Of a DNA stretch of 64,000 bases, positions 43,537 to 52,056 are shown piece after piece. Both the position numbers and the translations under genes were made by a program. The DNA is from a cyanobacterium PCC 7702 (GTDB lineage: Bacteria; Cyanobacteriota; Cyanobacteriia; Cyanobacteriales; Nostocaceae). The notes below the pieces were generated by a model that made no database searches, had not been told where the DNA came from, and saw nothing but the letters and a program-made list of their open reading frames with translations. Position 1 is the stretch's first letter. Every line of letters begins with the position of its first letter. The stretch spans positions 1,838,797 through 1,902,796 of the forward strand of contig KB235926.1 in the NCBI GenBank assembly GCA_000332255.1, written 5' to 3'.

Positions 43537-44601
43537 TTAAATTTTCCTTGGCTTGCGCAACTTTTTGGGATCGATGGGTCCCAGAAGTTGGTTGAGGGCG
43601 CGTAACTGTTCTGCTGTCCCCATGGCTATGACCACATCTCCTGGCATAAATACCACATCAGCAGTAGGACCGCCAATGAGATTGCCATCTGCACGGCGGA
43701 TGGCGAGAATTAATGCTCCTGTTTGAGTTCGCAGCTTTGCTTGTCCTAGGGTTTGACCGATAACTGGGCAAATGCCTGGTTCAAGTAAATATTCTTCCAT
43801 GTACAGCTGTCGGTCCGTACCTGAGATAATTCCATCTACAAAGTCCATCACCTGCGGTCTGAGGGCTGCAGCTGCCATTCGCTTCCCGCCCGTGATGTAG
43901 GGGGAAATCACCGCATCCGCTCCAGCGCGCTGCAATTTTTGCAAAGCTTCTTCCGTACTAGCGCGGGCGATCGCTCGAATATTTGGATTGAGGTATTTAG
44001 CGGAGAGTACGGTGTATAAATTTTCAGCGTCGGAAGGCAAGGCTGCAACGATACAATTTGCCCTATCGATACCCACCAGGAGCAAAGTTTCATCCAAAGT
44101 TGCATCACCTTGGTATACAGTGTAGCCTTGGTCTTGGGCCTTGCGCACGGATTCCAAATCCGAGTCAACGATCACAAACAGAACGCCTTCAGCTTGAAAT
44201 TCTTTGGCAATTTGACGACCAGTTCGACTAAATCCGCAGATGATATAGTGTCCTGACAATGATTCCATGATTCGTCGCAGCTGTCGCAGTCGAATTCTTT
44301 CTTGAAAGTAACCTTCAATAATAGCTTCTGTAAATCTGTTGACTATATAACCGATAGTAATCACTCCCATTAAAATCAGGGCGATGGTAAACAATCGTCC
44401 TCTATTACCCAAGGGATGTATCTCACCATAGCCAACGGTAGCTAAGGTGATGACTGTCATGTAAACAGCATCTTCCCACGACCATCCTTCTACCAAGTGG
44501 TACCATAAAGTACCAATAAGTAAGACACAGCCAAGGGCCACTACCCCAGCTGTTAATTCTTTTTGAATGCGTTGATATTTCTGTTCCAAATTTGAGTACA
44601 C
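43537..44601 (-). CDS. Two-helix K+ channel with RCK (TrkA-N/TrkA-C) domains
   Basis: Two transmembrane helices (about 18-38 and 71-92) flank the selectivity filter T55VGYGE60. A TrkA-N Rossmann domain follows (HYIICGFSRTGRQIAKEF, nucleotide Asp in VIVDSDLESV), then TrkA-C (AKLRTQTGALILAIRRADG). This is the ligand-gated K+ channel layout of SynK/MthK-type channels. GTG start with AGGAAAA upstream. Faces cupA tail to tail. The TrkA-N domain could sense NAD(H) or ADP/ATP. Confidence 0.9.
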   Translation of the reverse strand: MYSNLEQKYQRIQKELTAGVVALGCVLLIGTLWYHLVEGWSWEDAVYMTVITLATVGYGEIHPLGNRGRLFTIALILMGVITIGYIVNRFTEAIIEGYFQERIRLRQLRRIMESLSGHYIICGFSRTGRQIAKEFQAEGVLFVIVDSDLESVRKAQDQGYTVYQGDATLDETLLLVGIDRANCIVAALPSDAENLYTVLSAKYLNPNIRAIARASTEEALQKLQRAGADAVISPYITGGKRMAAAALRPQVMDFVDGIISGTDRQLYMEEYLLEPGICPVIGQTLGQAKLRTQTGALILAIRRADGNLIGGPTADVVFMPGDVVIAMGTAEQLRALNQLLGPIDPKKLRKPRKI

Positions 44602-44735
44602 AATTTTTCCTACGCCACTGGTTTGAGGATAGCTAAGCGTCAGCCTAAGATGTAGTAGTAGCTGAGGATAAGAAACTTTTCATATTTTCCCAAGCTCGTG
44701 ATTGATAAAACAGAAGATTTTTAGGAGCGATCGCG

Positions 44736-46013
44736 GTGAATTCAGACACTGTTGTTGTCCAGCAATCATCCATTTCCTCGCCATCATCATTTAGTGCTTT
44801 CGATCCCAAAAGTTTCGATGCTTATGTAATGTCGACCTATGCTCGATTCCCCTTAAGTTTAGAACGGGGTGCTGGATGTCGCCTGTGGGATACCGAGGGA
44901 CGGGAATATCTTGACTTTGTAGCTGGAATAGCTACTTGCACCTTAGGACATGCTCATCCTGCCATTGTAGAAGCGGTAAAGCGCCAAATTCAAAAGCTGC
45001 ACCATGTTTCTAATTTGTACTACATTCCGGAACAAGGTGAGCTAGCAAAATGGATAGTTGAGCATTCTTGTGCCGAACGCGTCTTTTTCTGCAACTCCGG
45101 TGCAGAAGCTAATGAGGCAGCTATTAAGCTGGCACGTAAATACGCACATTCTGTGTTAGAAATTGAACAACCTATAATTCTTACTTGCCACTCAAGCTTC
45201 CACGGTAGAACTTTAGCAACAATTACTGCCACCGGTCAACCGAAGTATCAAAAAAATTTCGAGCCGTTGGTACCGGGTTTTCATTACGTTCCTTACAACG
45301 ATATTGCTGCTGTTGAAGCTGCAATTAGCGAATTAGATGAAGGAGATTATCGGGTGGCGGCGATTTTAATAGAACCACTGCAGGGAGAGGGTGGCGTTCG
45401 TCCGGGAGATATAGCCTACTTTCAAAAGTTAAGGCAAATTTGCGACGAGACAGGAGTGTTGCTTATTTTTGATGAAGTGCAAGTTGGTGTGGGACGTAGC
45501 GGTAAGTTATGGGGATACGAATATCTTGGTGTCGAACCGGATATATTTACCAGTGCCAAAGGTTTGGGTGGTGGTATTCCCATCGGTGCGATGATGGCGA
45601 AAAAATTCTGCGATGTGTTTCAACCTGGAGAACATGCTAGCACCTTTGGTGGCAATCCTTTTGCTTGTGCGGTTGCTTTTGCTGTCTGCCAAACTTTGGA
45701 GAAGGAGAATATTTTGCAGAACGTGCAACAACGAGGCGAACAATTGCGAGCTGGTTTAAGGGCGATTGCAGCTAAATACCCCGGTTACATCAGTGATGTG
45801 CGGGGTTGGGGTTTAATCAACGGTCTGGAGCTAGATCCCCAAGTGGAACTAACAGCTGCTGATGTTGTCAAAGCTGCTATTGACCAAGGTTTATTACTCG
45901 TTCCTGCAGGTCCGAAAGTTGTTCGGTTCGTACCACCTTTAATCGTGACGCCAAAGGAAGTAGATACAGCATTACAACTTGTTGACAAGGCAATGACTAC
46001 TCTGACAGCATAA
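44736..46013 (+). CDS. argD: Acetylornithine aminotransferase
   Basis: PLP enzyme of arginine synthesis that also can serve as succinyl-DAP aminotransferase. Class III aminotransferase motifs: CNSGAEANEAAIKLAR, FHGRTLATITATG, LIFDEVQVGVGRSG, and the PLP lysine in TSAKGLGGG. GTG start with AGGAG upstream; a HIP1 octamer forms the spacer. 425 residues, normal length. aroE lies convergent. No other arg gene in the window. Confidence 0.92.
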   Translation: MNSDTVVVQQSSISSPSSFSAFDPKSFDAYVMSTYARFPLSLERGAGCRLWDTEGREYLDFVAGIATCTLGHAHPAIVEAVKRQIQKLHHVSNLYYIPEQGELAKWIVEHSCAERVFFCNSGAEANEAAIKLARKYAHSVLEIEQPIILTCHSSFHGRTLATITATGQPKYQKNFEPLVPGFHYVPYNDIAAVEAAISELDEGDYRVAAILIEPLQGEGGVRPGDIAYFQKLRQICDETGVLLIFDEVQVGVGRSGKLWGYEYLGVEPDIFTSAKGLGGGIPIGAMMAKKFCDVFQPGEHASTFGGNPFACAVAFAVCQTLEKENILQNVQQRGEQLRAGLRAIAAKYPGYISDVRGWGLINGLELDPQVELTAADVVKAAIDQGLLLVPAGPKVVRFVPPLIVTPKEVDTALQLVDKAMTTLTA

Positions 46014-46049
46014 AATTTTGGCACAGCTAGCTTTGAGAGATTCGAAGTA

Positions 46050-46076
46050 GTAGGGACGATAGCTCTTCGCCCCTAC
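46050..46076. repeat. Interspersed inverted repeat between argD and aroE
   Basis: GTAGGG-a-CGA, 7-base loop, TCG-c-CCCTAC pairs with one mismatch. It resembles the GTAGGG...CCCTAC hairpin repeats scattered in filamentous cyanobacterial genomes. Its position between convergent genes also allows a terminator role. Confidence 0.4.
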
Positions 46077-46167
46077 AACCAATGCCCAACCAACATCATA
46101 TCCTGTTTGTTTGCTAATGTGCAGACTAATGCTTCACACTAGAATTTTTCAAGCTTTGTTAACTGCT

Positions 46168-47046
46168 TTAGCCTCTAGCCAAATTTTCTCGTAATGCTTG
46201 ACGCATCACATCTACAGGGACATTTTCTATTTGCGACCAAATTTTGAAAGCAACTGCACCTTGTTGCACAAGCATTTCCAATCCATCTATGGCGGTCGCG
46301 CCTACTTGTTGTGCTTGCTGCAGAAATTTAGTCGGATTAGGATTATAAATCAAATCGTAGGCGATCGCTTCTGGCGGCAAAAGCGCCATTTCTTCCAAAC
46401 TCAAGGGCGACTCCTCTACTTTCGGATACATACCCACAGGAGTTGTATTCACTAGCAAATTGGCTTGCGGAATTAATTGCAGCAATTCATCATCCCAGCA
46501 ATGTACCTTCAAATTTGCTGCTGACAAGAAATTGCACCAACTGTGGCGAAATTCTTGCAAGCGTCGCACGTTACGTCCAACTACGTGAATTTCCCTACAA
46601 CCAAGTTTGTGACAACCTGCGATCGCAGCTCTTGCTGCACCCCCATTACCTAAAATTACTGCTACTTTTTCACTCCAATCTCGAGCAAGTGTCTGCAAAG
46701 GGGCGAGAAATCCTTCCACATCAGTATTTGTACCCACCCACTTATCTTCTTTACGAACAACGGTATTAACCGCTCCTACAGCTTGGGCTATTGGTTCTAT
46801 TGCTGATAAATAAGGCAATATCGCCTGTTTGTGAGGAATTGTAACGCTAAAACCAACAACTCCAATAGCACTAAAACCTTCTATTGCTGCTTGCAGCTTT
46901 TCTGGTTTGACAGGAAAAGGAACATAAACCCAGTCTAGTCGCAACTTTTGGATCGCAGCATTGTGTATCGCTGGTGAAAGCGAATGTTCTACCGGATACC
47001 CAACGACTCCTAACAATTTTGTTTTACCTGTAATTAATTTTTGCAT
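46168..47046 (-). CDS. aroE: Shikimate dehydrogenase
   Basis: Reduces 3-dehydroshikimate with NADPH in aromatic amino acid synthesis. The shikimate-binding SLSPAIHNA is at residues 22-30, VTIPHK contains the catalytic lysine, and the NADP site is GNGGAARAAI. NTTPVGMYP and the C-terminal GLEMLVQQGAVAFKIW complete the AroE pattern. 292 residues, normal. AAGGAA precedes the ATG. Confidence 0.95.
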   Translation of the reverse strand: MQKLITGKTKLLGVVGYPVEHSLSPAIHNAAIQKLRLDWVYVPFPVKPEKLQAAIEGFSAIGVVGFSVTIPHKQAILPYLSAIEPIAQAVGAVNTVVRKEDKWVGTNTDVEGFLAPLQTLARDWSEKVAVILGNGGAARAAIAGCHKLGCREIHVVGRNVRRLQEFRHSWCNFLSAANLKVHCWDDELLQLIPQANLLVNTTPVGMYPKVEESPLSLEEMALLPPEAIAYDLIYNPNPTKFLQQAQQVGATAIDGLEMLVQQGAVAFKIWSQIENVPVDVMRQALRENLARG

Positions 47047-47196
47047 TTCCTTAAGTAAATTATCCTTCCTAAATTTAAGGAAACCAAGAAATGAGAAATT
47101 GGTTTTTGGCGCTGTTGTGGGCTATAAATTTTCAGCCTACCAGTTGAGAATGTCAGATTACAATAATTAAAAGTTACTTAACATTTCTTTGGAGTC

Positions 47197-48132
47197 ATGC
47201 AGTCAACGACAGCTTCCTCCCCCATTCCTGGTAAATATTGGCAGTGGCGAGGACATAATATTTACTATGTACGAGCAGGAGAAGCTAAACCCCAACATCC
47301 GTCCTTACTACTAGTACACGGGTTCGGCGCTTCCACAGATCACTGGCGTAAAAATATTGTTAAATTGTGTCAAGATTTTGAAGTGTGGGCTGTGGACCTT
47401 TTGGGGTTCGGACGCTCCACAAAGCCGAAATTAGAGTACAATGGCAGCCTGTGGCGCGACCAGCTGTGCGACTTTATTACAGAAGTAGTTGGTCGCAAAG
47501 CAGTACTGGTTGGAAATTCCCTGGGTGGTTATGCTAGCTTGTGTGTTGCAGCGCAGCGTCCCGAGGTAGTAGCAGGCCTGGTTTTGCTCAACAGCGCCGG
47601 ACCTTTTAGTGAAAACCAAGCCTCAGCTGAACCAGAAGCATTACAAACCCAAATTGAACCTCCCCAACAACCAGAACCTTTACAAAAACTATTGGGTGAG
47701 GTTGTAAAGTGGATTTTCCAACAACCCCTAGCCCAATTTCTATTATTTCAATACGTACGCCAAAAGAAGGTAATTCGTCAAACCTTGGAAAAGGTATACC
47801 TCGATAAAAGTGCAGTTACGGACCAATTGGTAGAAGAAATTTATCGTCCTGCTTGCGATCCAGGTGCTTTTGATGTGTTCTCCTCGGTATTTAAAAATCC
47901 CCAAGGAGAAAAAGTCGATGTATTGTTGAAGCAGTTAACTTGTCCGTTGTTATTACTTTGGGGAGAAGCGGATCCTTGGATGAATACAAAAGAACGTTCT
48001 CTTAAGTTTCGACAGCACTATCCCCAACTCACAGAATATTTTTTACGAGCGGGACATTGTCCGCACGACGAAGTACCAGAACAGGTAAACCTTTTGTTGC
48101 GGGATTGGATTTTTTCTCAGGTTTCAAACTGA
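47197..48132 (+). CDS. Alpha/beta hydrolase
   Basis: 311 residues. Nucleophile Ser in the elbow GNSLGG, oxyanion HGFG (LLVHGFGAS), acid in WGEADPW and base His in AGHCPHDEVPE: a complete triad. The N-terminus WRGHNIYYVRAG and lid region are like the plant/cyanobacterial hydrolase group that includes pheophytinase-like proteins. Substrate unknown. No esterase-specific motif decides. A hairpin follows at 48156. Confidence 0.85.
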   Translation: MQSTTASSPIPGKYWQWRGHNIYYVRAGEAKPQHPSLLLVHGFGASTDHWRKNIVKLCQDFEVWAVDLLGFGRSTKPKLEYNGSLWRDQLCDFITEVVGRKAVLVGNSLGGYASLCVAAQRPEVVAGLVLLNSAGPFSENQASAEPEALQTQIEPPQQPEPLQKLLGEVVKWIFQQPLAQFLLFQYVRQKKVIRQTLEKVYLDKSAVTDQLVEEIYRPACDPGAFDVFSSVFKNPQGEKVDVLLKQLTCPLLLLWGEADPWMNTKERSLKFRQHYPQLTEYFLRAGHCPHDEVPEQVNLLLRDWIFSQVSN

Positions 48133-48155
48133 GTAATTCCTAAATTTTTAAACCA

Positions 48156-48178
48156 GGGCATATCATAACTATATGCCC
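48156..48178. repeat. Inverted repeat after the alpha/beta hydrolase gene
   Basis: GGGCATAT-CATAACT-ATATGCCC is a perfect 8-bp stem with a 7-base loop, 24 bases after the stop. No T-run follows; may be an mRNA end hairpin. Confidence 0.45.
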
Positions 48179-48393
48179 GATACCAAACTGGAACTTCAAA
48201 AAAGCTGGGTTGCAGCCAAAATGTTAGCTGTCACAGACCGCACTTTTTAGCAATTGCTACTTGAATGCATGGTGAAAACACCTACGCAAACTGGAAAATC
48301 TAGGTATTTCAAGTTATAGATTTTACTCAATTTTTTTTCAAGTTTAAATATACGGTCATAAAAGCTTTATATGTGATGGAGTAAGCTTTTGGC

Positions 48394-49302
48394 ATGGCAA
48401 AATCCATCTTTACTACATCACATAAGATGCGTATTCTCAAAAATTTTATTTACACAGCGGCAGTTACTCTCTGTTTTTTGTCATGTGTCGGACAAAAAGC
48501 AAATGCCGGACAGCTTTACAACGGCTGGAATTACAGCATAGACGCCTTTGACGATGGTTCTGGTGGTGCTGTATATGACATCAAAGGCATAGCAATTAAA
48601 GAGTCGGGTGATAAAGTTTACGTAGCACTGACTGGCGGTATGCCTTTGAATGGAACAATGCACGATTCGGTGCATATCGGCTGGGGCGACTTGTTTTTTA
48701 ACTTCTCTGGTCAAAACTTTCAAACTGCTAGCCAAACTGGGCAGTTATTTGCTGTTAAGTTTGCAGATTACGATGGTAGCTTATCAACTGGTGTTTATCA
48801 AAAAGTGACAGCAAAAAGTGTAACTGCAGAGCATGACGGCTACACTAGCTTGAAAGCTTATTACAACGCGGGTTTTAATAAAAGTAATACCCAAGGTACG
48901 GATTTAGCAACTTTACAGCAAGTTTACAACTATTACTATCCGACGGCGATCGCTCAAAATCCCACTACAAATAACACTCCTATTCTCAACGTCATTGCTT
49001 CCGGTACTAAAGTAGGCAATATCTCTTTGTTGGGTGCTAATGAATTAACTACTGCAGGACTGGATTTTGGACATTTTTCTGCTGCTGGAAGCCAGACGAT
49101 TGGCTTTGCGTTTGACAAAGCATCCATCGGTACTGGTAGCTACATTGCTAGCCTTTACTTAGAGTGCGGAAATGATGGAGTGGCCCTCAAAGGCGAAATC
49201 AAATCTACGCCAGAACCTACTGCTACTGCTGGCTTGGTTATTTTCACAGTTGGTTTTGGAGCTGTGCAGATACGCAAGCGTCAAAAAGGCGTATTGGCTT
49301 AG
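48394..49302 (+). CDS. PEP-CTERM (exosortase-target) surface protein
   Basis: A signal peptide (residues 1-38, cleavage after ANA) starts the mature protein GQLYNGWNYSIDAFDDGSGG, which matches, from memory, the exosortase-dependent 'XDD3'-type surface proteins. The C-terminus carries the sorting signal: PEP at 273-275 (STPEPTATAG), a hydrophobic helix, and the basic tail RKRQKG. The body is Gly/Ala/Thr-rich beta protein. Such proteins are processed by exosortase and placed in the outer envelope. No exosortase or EPS gene is nearby. ATG start; a second ATG at residue 12 is possible. Confidence 0.85.
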   Translation: MAKSIFTTSHKMRILKNFIYTAAVTLCFLSCVGQKANAGQLYNGWNYSIDAFDDGSGGAVYDIKGIAIKESGDKVYVALTGGMPLNGTMHDSVHIGWGDLFFNFSGQNFQTASQTGQLFAVKFADYDGSLSTGVYQKVTAKSVTAEHDGYTSLKAYYNAGFNKSNTQGTDLATLQQVYNYYYPTAIAQNPTTNNTPILNVIASGTKVGNISLLGANELTTAGLDFGHFSAAGSQTIGFAFDKASIGTGSYIASLYLECGNDGVALKGEIKSTPEPTATAGLVIFTVGFGAVQIRKRQKGVLA

Positions 49303-49714
49303 CAATGACAGTGCAAAAACCTGGTCAACGGTGACCAGGTTCTGCAAAATCGTCAGTACTCAAATTATGTTATGGAAAAAGTTTACAACTAGGGTGTACA
49401 CTCGTTACAGCAAACTCAGCACTTGTTGTTTTTCCGCTTTGGGATTTGGCCTTCCCTCCTTTTGATTGGGATAGTTGCCACTTTCATGATAATTATGCTG
49501 TTGGTTTGCTCAGGCTATGACAGGGGACACCGGGTCATTCGCCTGTTCGTTTGTTTTTTAGTGTCCTAGTATTTAGGATAGCAGCTTCAATATTTAGGAC
49601 AACACTCTTTTAAATGAACGTCATAAGTATTTAAGCTTCTCAACAAATGAGTTAGTATTAGTTAAAAATTGCCACAGCAGAAGCAAACAGGCGTTTGCTC
49701 CTGGTGAATGAAAA
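49303..49714. other. Convergent intergenic gap with hairpins
   Basis: This 412-base gap lies between the convergent PEP-CTERM and aldo/keto reductase genes. It contains the perfect hairpin at 49318-49341 and GGACAC/GTGTCC about 30 bases apart near 49525-49560. No gene-like frame. Confidence 0.4.
49318..49341. terminator. Perfect 10-bp hairpin after the PEP-CTERM gene
   Basis: AACCTGGTCA-ACGG-TGACCAGGTT, a 10-bp stem with tetraloop, 16 bases after the stop. A weak tail only (CTGCAAAA), so terminator or mRNA-stabilising hairpin. Confidence 0.5.
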
Positions 49715-50674
49715 TTACCAATCCCACATCACAGAGTCGCCCTCAAAGCGATCGCTAACAATGCGTCCGATGGCGTCAATTTCTTGCAACTCCTCCTCGG
49801 AAAGTTGAACTGCAGCGGCTTGGGCGTTTTCTATGGCTTGTTCGGGGTAGCGCGCACCTGCGATCGCATGGGTTTGTGGTTGAGCGATCAACCAAGCAAG
49901 TGCTAGCTGAGCGAGAGTACAATTATGGCGTTGTGCAATTGGACGTAATTTATCCAAAGCCTGTTGGGCACGGACAAAATTTTCACCTTGAAACAACTTA
50001 TTTTTAGCACGGTTATCTAGGGGATCGAATTTATGTTCGCCTGTAAACTTACCCGTGAGTAAGCCTTGGGCTAACGGTGAATAGGCGAGGATGGAAATAT
50101 TATTTTCTATACAGTAGGGCATGGCATCCTTTTCCACTTGTCGCCAAAACAGAGAATAAGGTGGTTGCAAACTATCAATGCGTCCGTATTGCGCTGCTTG
50201 TTCCAGCTGGGCGCGGGAAAAGTTAGAAACACCAATAGCCCGGATTTTACCTTGTTCCTTGAGATAATTAAGGGCACTCATGGTCTCTTCAATGGGGACA
50301 ACTTCAGTTTGAAACGAGCCCGAAGGCCAGTGAATTTGGTATAAGTCGATATAATCAGTTTTGAGATTTTTTAGAGAGCGCTCACAAGCTTCGATGACCA
50401 AATTGTACTTGAGGTGATTGGGAAAAACTTTAGTAGCATACTCAACCTGCGATCGCACATCGGACAAAGCTTCAGCAACAATTCGTTCTGAGTGTCCCTC
50501 ACCATAGACTTCAGCCGTATCTATGGTAGTTATACCAGCTTCAAAAGCAGCTCGTATGGTTCGAATTGAGTCTGCATCTTCAATTCCTACCCACATTTTC
50601 TTACCAGCTTGCCAAGTACCCATAATAATAGGTGTAATATTGACGTCCGATGTACCCAAGCGTCGCTTTTCCAT
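49715..50674 (-). CDS. Aldo/keto reductase
   Basis: NADPH-dependent (beta/alpha)8 oxidoreductase. The catalytic tetrad is visible: D and Y in TTIDTAEVYGEGHSE, K in YATKVF, H in YQIHWPSG. Cofactor segment GVSNFSRAQLEQA and the C-terminal IAGARYPEQAIENAQA also fit. 319 residues. Substrate not predictable. It resembles general AKR of the YajO/PLR type. Monocistronic. Confidence 0.92.
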   Translation of the reverse strand: MEKRRLGTSDVNITPIIMGTWQAGKKMWVGIEDADSIRTIRAAFEAGITTIDTAEVYGEGHSERIVAEALSDVRSQVEYATKVFPNHLKYNLVIEACERSLKNLKTDYIDLYQIHWPSGSFQTEVVPIEETMSALNYLKEQGKIRAIGVSNFSRAQLEQAAQYGRIDSLQPPYSLFWRQVEKDAMPYCIENNISILAYSPLAQGLLTGKFTGEHKFDPLDNRAKNKLFQGENFVRAQQALDKLRPIAQRHNCTLAQLALAWLIAQPQTHAIAGARYPEQAIENAQAAAVQLSEEELQEIDAIGRIVSDRFEGDSVMWDW

Positions 50675-50846
50675 GTTTCAATCCTGACTGAAATGCCTTC
50701 TTCATATTATGGATAGATAAGTGGCAGGCAAATCATGCTACACCAGACAACAAACAGGTGTCAAAAGGAAAATTTTCATCTCTGTAGATAGTGACATACG
50801 ACATTGAGCTTAGCGTTAAATAAAATCGGAGCTACGATAAATTCTT

Positions 50847-51437
50847 ATGGAATTGCTTTTTCACGCGCTGAAAGAATGGGCTGTTGCCATCGCTGCTTTA
50901 GAAAGCGGCACAACCATTATGCTACTTCGTAAAGGTGGTATTCACGAACAAAACGGACACTTCCAAGTTGTCCAAAAACGAATTTTGCTGTATCCAACCT
51001 ACGAGCATCAGCAACCTTTTCTGCTAAAACCAGAATATGCCCACCTTGTCTGTCCCGTGACGCCGGGTTTGCATCCGCAGCTAGTTCGCATTGGTAGTTG
51101 GGCGGAAATTACTGATATTTTCCCTGTTGTTGATGAGTCCATTGTTAACGCTTTACTTCCTTTTCATATTTGGAACGAGCATTTTATTAGCGATCGCCTG
51201 AAATGGAAACCGCGCCAACCTTTGTATGTTCTGTTGTTGCGCACTTACAAACTACCCCAAGTCCAAGAAATTTCCTACCGCAGTGAATATGGTGGTTGCA
51301 AATCTTGGATTGATTTGGCTGAACAAATCAATTTACAAGGTTCGCAACCCGTTTTGTCTGACTTTACCTACTCTCGATTAGTTGCAGAAATTCGCGATAT
51401 TGTTGGCGACAAGTTTTATGCTCCCTGTGGAAAATAA
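50847..51437 (+). CDS. DUF1802 family protein
   Basis: 196 residues. The pattern HALKEWAVAIAALESGTTIMLLRKGGIHE (cited in part as ALKEWAVAIAALESG) and a conserved FLLYPTYEHQ-like segment (ILLYPTYEHQQPFLLK) identify the DUF1802 family, widespread in cyanobacteria and deinococci. No known function. No signal peptide, so cytoplasmic. Confidence 0.8.
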   Translation: MELLFHALKEWAVAIAALESGTTIMLLRKGGIHEQNGHFQVVQKRILLYPTYEHQQPFLLKPEYAHLVCPVTPGLHPQLVRIGSWAEITDIFPVVDESIVNALLPFHIWNEHFISDRLKWKPRQPLYVLLLRTYKLPQVQEISYRSEYGGCKSWIDLAEQINLQGSQPVLSDFTYSRLVAEIRDIVGDKFYAPCGK

Positions 51438-51568
51438 GTCTGATTCATTTTAGCTGCTAATATGCCAGCGATTCCGAAAAATCGTATTGATATATACATA
51501 CATATTTCTTAACACCACCTAACATGGGATGAACACAAGTGTTTTTCGTTGCCGCTTTTATCTCCACA

Positions 51569-51608
51569 GCATACTTATAACTGCTTTTGCGTAGCAGGTT
51601 AAGTATGC
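51569..51608 (+). ncRNA. Long hairpin leader upstream of the small conserved-looking gene
   Basis: GCATACTTA and TAAGTATGC form a perfect 9-bp outer stem; CTGCT and AGCAG form an inner stem, with a loop of about seven bases. It ends 48 bases before the ATG at 51657, so if transcribed it lies in the mRNA leader. No known riboswitch is recognised. Confidence 0.4.
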
Positions 51609-51656
51609 AATATTAACCATTTCTCGAGGAAAACAACAAATTATCCCACAAGATTG

Positions 51657-51971
51657 ATGTTAGACTTGACAAAAGTCTTTCATTATGCTCTCGATGAAGA
51701 AACACCAAAGGAGTTTGCTATGCATAGAAAAATGTGCTGGTTGTCTGCATCTGGTCAAGATGGGGAAAAGGTTTTGCACTTGCAGACTGCACCTCATCAA
51801 CCGTGGCGTCCTTACACTGCTTTTCCCCAATATTCGGTACCAGATTACAAAATACCAGGCGGTTCTAAAGGTTGGGCAACTTACCAAAAACTATTGAAAG
51901 CAGGCTGGACTTTAGTCCCGACAGCAGTAGCAAACGAATTTTCCACCTCGGTTACCCCAGTAGAACTATGA
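51657..51971 (+). CDS. Small hypothetical protein
   Basis: 104 residues, no signal peptide or membrane helix. Sequence starts MLDLTKVFHYALDEETPKEF and has HRKMCWLSASGQDGEKV, WRPYTAFPQYSVPDYK and GGSKGWATYQKLLKAGWTLV. The composition and aromatic pattern are protein-like, and the second half looks like a short helical unit followed by a beta strand. I do not recognise the family. TTG at 51654 is one codon earlier; the ATG is preferred. The structured leader at 51569 precedes it. Confidence 0.65.
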   Translation: MLDLTKVFHYALDEETPKEFAMHRKMCWLSASGQDGEKVLHLQTAPHQPWRPYTAFPQYSVPDYKIPGGSKGWATYQKLLKAGWTLVPTAVANEFSTSVTPVEL

Positions 51972-52056
51972 GTTAGTAGTATTATATGTTAGTTATATAG
52001 TTTAGTAGTTAACTTGTTAACTTACCACTAACGATTAATCTTTAGCTGCGTAGTTT

